Part shown: in pieces, positions 5,170 through 7,933 of the stretch
Layout: each line of letters begins with the position of its first letter
How positions within the stretch are numbered: the stretch's first letter is position 1
Source of the DNA: an uncultured Clostridia bacterium
GTDB lineage: Bacteria; Bacillota; Clostridia; Christensenellales; CALWSW01
Assembly: GCA_937874755.1 (NCBI GenBank)
Contig: CALNBC010000245.1
Span: 1 to 7,933, forward strand
Direction of reading: 5' to 3'
DNA: 7,933 nt
The notes under the pieces: generated by a model
What the model was told of the DNA's origin: nothing
What the model saw: only the letters and a program-made list of their open reading frames with translations
Database searches by the model: none
Position numbers and translations under genes: made by a program

Positions 5170-5640
5170 ATGATAGGCGGGATGATTGGCACAGCCGAGG
5201 AGATAATCCATTGGCTTTTCGAGCAGCCGCATGATGGCAAGGAACGTCTGTACGAGATAAAGGAGCGCCGCAGGAAGAGGACGCTCACTCAGAACGCTTA
5301 CTATTGGTCGATGCTGAACCAGCTCGGCAGGGTTCTGCGAATGCCGACCTCAGAGCTTCATTTCCGCATGCTGAAGGAGCACGCTCCATACGAGGTCGTG
5401 AGCGTCCGTTCCGACATAGACGTTTCTGGCTACTTCCGTTACTTCGAGGAAATCGGCTCGGGCTTCGCTGGCGGGAAGAAGTTCACCCACTACCGCATAT
5501 ACAAGGGTTCGAGCCACATGGACTCGTCGGAGTTCTCGCGCCTGATTGATGGAGCACGCGAGGAATGCGAAGCGCAGGGAATCTCGGTGCTCACGCGCGA
5601 GGAAATAGCGAGACTGAAGTACGTGGAGGGCGAGGGATGA
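5170..5640 (+). CDS. NinB-like phage recombination protein
   Basis: A 156-residue protein starts at ATG 5170, nine bases after GGAGGTGG; ATG 5182 is a possible alternative. It carries the basic motif KERRRKRTLTQNAYYW (31-46) followed by 'LNQLGRVLRM' and 'LHFRMLKEHAPYEVVSVRSD', then 'YRIYKGSSHMDSSEFSRLID' and 'EECEAQGISVLTREE'. The 'R(S/T)L.QNAYYW' signature and length resemble NinB (lambda Orf / PF05772). Lambda Orf is a recombination mediator that works with SSB and can replace RecFOR. Its position after SSB fits that role. The assignment is by motif; a related but uncharacterised family remains possible. Its stop overlaps the next start as ATGA (5637-5640). Confidence 0.65.
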   Translation: MIGGMIGTAEEIIHWLFEQPHDGKERLYEIKERRRKRTLTQNAYYWSMLNQLGRVLRMPTSELHFRMLKEHAPYEVVSVRSDIDVSGYFRYFEEIGSGFAGGKKFTHYRIYKGSSHMDSSEFSRLIDGAREECEAQGISVLTREEIARLKYVEGEG

Positions 5641-5951
5641 AAGAGAATAGCGTTCTTGGATGCGGCGAATGGTGGGACGAGCGGCACGGAGTCATGATTC
5701 AATGGTACGACGAGCGCGAACCGTGGCTGGTGCGCCACGAGGTGTTCCACGGGCCGAATCGCCAGAAGTCAATCGAATACGGCCTGTACGTGTTCCTCAC
5801 ACCCGAAGCACACAACATGTCAAGCTACGGGGTTCACTTCAACCGACCGTTCGAGACGTACCTGCAAGAGGTTTCGCAGCTGAGGGCCATGGAGCACTAC
5901 GGATGGACAATTGACGATTTTATAAGGATATTCGGGCGCAACTACGTTTAG
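5637..5951 (+). CDS. HNH-like phage protein lacking the usual zinc Cys pairs
   Basis: A 104-residue protein is translationally coupled to the NinB-like gene through ATGA at 5637. The core 'RHEVFHGPNRQKSIEYGLYV' (33-52), 'LTPEAHNM' (54-61) and 'GVHFN' (65-69), with the C-terminal 'FIRIFGRNYV', matches a family of small phage HNH-type proteins. They are found near NinB and replication genes, and many contain 'HHVF.G.NR' and '..HN...VH.N'. Candidate catalytic or metal residues are H34, H38, H59, N60 and H67. Many relatives carry CxxC zinc knuckles before the core. Here only one Cys (C9) is present, in the segment 'VLGCGEWWDERHG'. It may be an endonuclease of the NinG or Holliday-junction-processing type. 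Activity is inference. Confidence 0.6.
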   Translation: MKENSVLGCGEWWDERHGVMIQWYDEREPWLVRHEVFHGPNRQKSIEYGLYVFLTPEAHNMSSYGVHFNRPFETYLQEVSQLRAMEHYGWTIDDFIRIFGRNYV

Positions 5952-5966
5952 AGAGAGGGGGCAACG

Positions 5967-6197
5967 ATGGTTAGCCAAAAGCAGATGGTGCTCGACTACA
6001 TGAGGGAGTTCGGCAGCATCACGCCGATGGATGCATTCCGCGATCTTGGAATCACGAGGCTGGCCGCTGTTGTGTGCAGGCTCAGGCGAGAGGGGCATGA
6101 CATACACACGGAGCGGGAGCACGGCAAGAACCGCTACGGACAGCCGACTAGGTACGCACGATACAGCTTCGGAAAGGATGAAAAGGATGAAGATTAG
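5967..6197 (+). CDS. winged helix-turn-helix phage protein
   Basis: A 76-residue basic protein starts at ATG 5967 after GAGAGGGGG. Residues 3-43 give helix 1 'QKQMVLDYMREFGSITPMDA' and the recognition-helix region 'LGITRLAAVVCRLRREG'. The segment 'IHTEREHGKNRYGQPTRYARYSF' (46-68) would form the wing. This is the pattern of small phage helix-turn-helix proteins whose 'MVLDYM..FGSITP..A..DLG..RL...I..L' motif is common in early operons of Gram-positive phages. It probably binds DNA, as a regulator or replication accessory; the target is unknown. The last residues (KDEKDED) are encoded where the gene overlaps the dUTPase start by 11 bases. Confidence 0.75.
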   Translation: MVSQKQMVLDYMREFGSITPMDAFRDLGITRLAAVVCRLRREGHDIHTEREHGKNRYGQPTRYARYSFGKDEKDED

Positions 6198-6597
6198 ACT
6201 CGACTTCGGCGCATTCATGCCAGTAAGGGCGCACGATACGGACGCGGGGGCTGACCTTCGCTCGCCAATCGATGCGGTTGTGCCCGCGAGGGGTTCGTGT
6301 GTCATCGACACTGGCGTTCACATCCAGCTTCCGCATGGCTACGTCGGAATGCTGAAGAGCAAGTCGGGCCTGAACGTCAGGCACGGAATCACGTCCGAGG
6401 GCGTCATCGACGAGGGCTATACAGGCCCAATCAAGGTGAAGCTCTATAACCACAGCGACATGGCATACGGCATCAATCGCGGTGACAAGATTACGCAGCT
6501 TGTCACCGTCCCGTGCGAGTACGTTGATTTTGACTTGGTAGATGATCTGGAGGATTCCGAGAGGGGAGGTGAAGGCTTTGGCAGCACCGGCAAATAA
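6187..6597 (+). CDS. dut: deoxyuridine 5'-triphosphate nucleotidohydrolase (dUTPase)
   Basis: The trimeric dUTPase splits dUTP to dUMP and pyrophosphate, keeping uracil out of phage DNA and feeding dTMP synthesis. The 136-residue product has all five family motifs: I DAGADL (19-24), II LKSKSGL (56-62, with Lys where many have Arg), III GVIDEGYTGPI (72-82, with D75 and Y78), IV RGDKITQLV (98-106) and V RGGEGFGSTG near the end. Length is normal. The start ATG 6187 is chosen because GGAAAGG (6171-6177) is nine bases upstream; the in-frame ATG 6178 touches that site. It overlaps the preceding gene by 11 bases and the next by 20. Confidence 0.96.
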   Translation: MKIRLDFGAFMPVRAHDTDAGADLRSPIDAVVPARGSCVIDTGVHIQLPHGYVGMLKSKSGLNVRHGITSEGVIDEGYTGPIKVKLYNHSDMAYGINRGDKITQLVTVPCEYVDFDLVDDLEDSERGGEGFGSTGK

Positions 6598-6925
6598 GTA
6601 CCACGCCAGCAAGGTGGATGTCAATGGAATCACGTTCGACAGCAAGAAGGAAGCGGCACGGTGGCGCGAGCTGGAAGAGATGGAGCGTGCGGGGGAGATT
6701 ATCGACCTCAAGCGCCAGGTGCCTTTCGAGCTTATCCATGCTTTCGAGTGCAGCGGGAAGAAGTTCCGCCCGACCAAATACGTTGCGGACTTCGCCTACG
6801 TCTCCGCTGAAGACGGCGAATACGTCGTTGAGGACGTCAAATCGCCTGCGACCAGGACGCGCCTGTATCTTCTCAAGAAAAAGCTCATGGCGCTCGTTCA
6901 CGGCATCATAATCAAGGAGGTGTGA
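6578..6925 (+). CDS. DUF1064 nuclease-like protein (PD-(D/E)XK-type), TTG start
   Basis: The start is probably TTG 6578. A perfect GGAGGTGA (6565-6572) lies five bases upstream, and the in-frame GTG at 6569 is part of that site. The 115-residue product shows the DUF1064 pattern: 'NKYHASKVDVNGITFDSKKE' (6-25), 'AARWRELEEMERAGEIIDLK', 'QVPFEL', 'TKYVADFAYV' (66-75) and 'YVVEDVKS' (82-89). D71 and E85 with K88 fit a PD-(D/E)XK nuclease core, with the spacing of small Holliday-junction or VSR-like nucleases. The family is regular in phage early operons but biochemically little known. The start is embedded in the end of the dUTPase gene, so expression is coupled. Confidence 0.78.
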   Translation: MAAPANKYHASKVDVNGITFDSKKEAARWRELEEMERAGEIIDLKRQVPFELIHAFECSGKKFRPTKYVADFAYVSAEDGEYVVEDVKSPATRTRLYLLKKKLMALVHGIIIKEV

Positions 6926-6927
6926 CA

Positions 6928-7791
6928 ATGGTGATTACGAACGGGCTTGGACTGCCGCAGCCATTCGTGGATGCGGTGACGAGCGAGTACCGGTACAAGC
7001 CGAAGCGCTATTCGGTCACCAGCGTTCTGAATGGGACGCGCGAGGTCATCTTGCAGCGCCGCCACGCCGACGAAATCACGAGCGACGTTTCGGACATGGT
7101 TTGGATGATTTTCGGCACGGCTGTTCACAGCGTCCTTGAACATTCGCGAGAGACCGACACGCAGCTCAAGGAAAATTGGGTCTCGATGGAGATGCCAAAC
7201 GGCTACACGCTCAGCGGAATCTTCGACCTTTACGATGATGCGACCGGAACCGTCACGGACTGGAAGACGGCAAGCGTCTGGAAGGTCATCATGGACGACT
7301 GGGACGATTATCGCAAGCAGACGCTCATGTATTGCTGCATCCTGCGCTCGATGGGATTCGACGCGCGGCGCGGTGAAATCGTGGCGCTGCTCAAAGACCA
7401 CTCGAAATCGAAGGCCGAGCACGACCGGAGCTATCCTCAGCACCCGGTGTATCGCATTGGCTGGGACTTCACCGACGATGACGTTGCCGATATGATGGCG
7501 TGGCTTGAGCGCCGTTTCGAGGAAATCGAGGAAGCAGAGAAGCTGCCGGATGACGAGCTGCCGCTGTGTACGGACGAGGAACGTTGGCATCGGCCGGACA
7601 AGTGGGCGCTGATGAAGAGGGGTCGCAAGTCGGCGGTGAAGCTCTACGATGACGAGCTGACGGCGCGGAAAGCATGCGAATCCAACGGCAAGGGGTTCTT
7701 CGTGGAGCACCGGCACGGCGAGGATGTGAAGTGCGAGAAATACTGTTCGGCGTGCGCGTTCTGCGACTACTACCGGATGAAGATGCTATAA
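6928..7791 (+). CDS. RecB/Cas4-like PD-(D/E)XK nuclease
   Basis: A 287-residue protein starts at ATG 6928, five bases after AAGGAGGTG (6914-6922); GTG 6922 would lie in the site itself. Key motifs are FGTAVH (62-67, active-site His helix), SGIFD (96-100) with D100, TDWKTAS (110-116) with D111 and K113, and QTLMY (131-135). This order is that of the PDDEXK_1 RecB-like nucleases. The C-terminus has C269-x3-C273-x2-C276-x2-C279 (CEKYCSACAFC), the type of cysteine cluster that can hold an iron-sulfur or zinc site. Such phage nucleases act as exonucleases beside SSB and annealing proteins, making the single-stranded ends they need. The TAA stop lies inside a TATAAT promoter motif. Confidence 0.85.
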   Translation: MVITNGLGLPQPFVDAVTSEYRYKPKRYSVTSVLNGTREVILQRRHADEITSDVSDMVWMIFGTAVHSVLEHSRETDTQLKENWVSMEMPNGYTLSGIFDLYDDATGTVTDWKTASVWKVIMDDWDDYRKQTLMYCCILRSMGFDARRGEIVALLKDHSKSKAEHDRSYPQHPVYRIGWDFTDDDVADMMAWLERRFEEIEEAEKLPDDELPLCTDEERWHRPDKWALMKRGRKSAVKLYDDELTARKACESNGKGFFVEHRHGEDVKCEKYCSACAFCDYYRMKML

Positions 7792-7792
7792 T
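7784..7792 (+). promoter_or_regulatory. extended -10 promoter overlapping the nuclease stop codon
   Basis: TGC TATAAT (7784-7792) is a perfect extended -10 motif (TGn followed by TATAAT). The usual -35 position has no good box, which extended -10 promoters tolerate. Transcription would start near A7799. The TAA stop of the nuclease is inside the motif, so chance composition must be considered. Confidence 0.5.
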
Positions 7793-7798
7793 ATAGCC

Positions 7799-7896
7799 AG
7801 CGAGGGTAGCGGCCTTGCAGCTAAAATAGTTTTCAAGCCTTCACGGCATGAAAAATAGAAAGCCCCGTCGCAGCCGCTACCTGTGACGGGGCTTTC
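7799..7896 (+). ncRNA. candidate structured small RNA or leader RNA
   Basis: The stretch between the nuclease gene and the next start has no convincing ORF but is dense in structure. Part 1: GGTAGCGGC at 7805-7813. Part 2: a hairpin at about 7830-7855, with arms TTTTCA and TGAAAA, then an A·A mismatch, then GCC/GGC around a TTCAC loop. Part 3: the 16-bp terminator hairpin 7858-7896, whose 7-nt loop CCGCTAC is the exact complement of GTAGCGG in part 1; the full match is 9 bp (7805-7813 with 7873-7881). This gives a possible pseudoknot. A promoter motif at 7784-7792 and a terminator at the end frame a roughly 98-nt RNA. It could equally be the leader of the gene beginning at 7916. It matches no RNA family I know. 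Confidence 0.45.
7858..7896. terminator. strong bidirectional-type terminator hairpin
   Basis: A 16-bp stem (GAAAGCCCCGTCGCAG 7858-7873, CTGTGACGGGGCTTTC 7881-7896, one G·U pair) has the 7-nt loop CCGCTAC. On the + strand the U residues are inside the stem (CTTTC) and no further U-tract follows. On the - strand the hairpin is followed directly by TATTTTTC, a good U-tract. It probably closes the recombination operon on the + strand and stops leftward transcripts as well. Confidence 0.8.
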
Positions 7897-7915
7897 GCAT
7901 AGGTGGTGTCGGCGC

Positions 7916-7933
7916 ATGAGTGTTATACGCGTA
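7916..7933 (+). CDS. 5' end of the next gene (partial, unknown)
   Basis: ATG 7916 begins an open frame (MSVIRV) that continues past the window edge. It is preceded by AGGTGGTG (7901-7908) at a 7-base spacing, which supports a real start. It would be separated from the nuclease gene by the terminator and the structured RNA region, so it may belong to a new transcription unit or be controlled by that region. Only six residues are visible, so the product cannot be named. Confidence 0.45.

Noticed and set aside
6898..7716. Minus-strand open frame of 272 residues
   Set aside because: Covers the nuclease gene whose motifs are clear on the + strand; typical shadow of G/C-rich coding DNA.
6928..7791. 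Cas4 of a CRISPR adaptation module
   Set aside because: Motifs are shared with Cas4, but no Cas1, Cas2 or array is near; the context is a phage recombination operon.
7799..7896. tracrRNA or RNA-based anti-CRISPR
   Set aside because: The mix of a short A/T-rich hairpin and a terminator superficially recalls a tracrRNA, but there is no CRISPR repeat, no Cas gene and no anti-repeat that I can see in the window.

Overview
The window is a piece of a tailed-phage or prophage genome. It runs from the end of the tail (morphogenesis) module into an early module for DNA recombination and nucleotide metabolism. All credible genes are on the + strand. They are packed with 4-base ATGA overlaps or short overlaps and mostly have strong Shine-Dalgarno sequences. 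The moderately high GC of the coding DNA, the SD-rich starts and the protein families (XkdX-like, Prophage_tail/Gp10-like tail protein, siphovirus Gp157, Rad52-like annealing protein, NinB-like, DUF1064) point to a siphovirus of a Gram-positive host. A gut actinobacterium such as a Coriobacteriia member, or a clostridial relative, is my best guess. The sequence alone cannot fix the host.

Layout. Positions 1-179 hold the C-terminal end of an unrecognised protein. Positions 220-662 hold two small tail-region genes, the second XkdX-like. After a hairpin comes the 656-residue tail protein (732-2702), with an endopeptidase-tail type N-terminus and a Gp10/collar-like C-terminal domain. Positions 2703-3119 form a mostly non-coding switch region: two hairpins, a possible 33-residue small ORF, four operator-like CACA half-site elements, an 85% A/T stretch and a near-consensus promoter (TTGCAT, 16 bp, TATAAT).

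From 3120 to 7791 runs one tight operon: HTH regulator, 46-aa protein, Gp157, Rad52-like annealing protein, 83-aa protein, SSB, NinB-like protein, HNH-like protein, winged-HTH-like protein, dUTPase, DUF1064 nuclease-like protein and a RecB/Cas4-like PD-(D/E)XK nuclease. Together these look like a phage single-strand annealing and recombination kit. SSB and the annealing protein handle single strands, the nuclease-like proteins process DNA, and dUTPase keeps uracil out of new phage DNA.

The least explained element is at the right end. An extended -10 promoter motif (TGC TATAAT) overlaps the nuclease stop codon. About 7 bases downstream begins a roughly 98-nt stretch ending in a 16-bp terminator hairpin. 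The whole 7-nt loop of that hairpin is perfectly complementary to the 5' part of the same stretch. This could be a small phage RNA with a pseudoknot, or a leader that regulates the next gene, whose start is just inside the window edge (7916). No CRISPR array, tRNA, rRNA, insertion sequence, integrase or lysis gene was seen.
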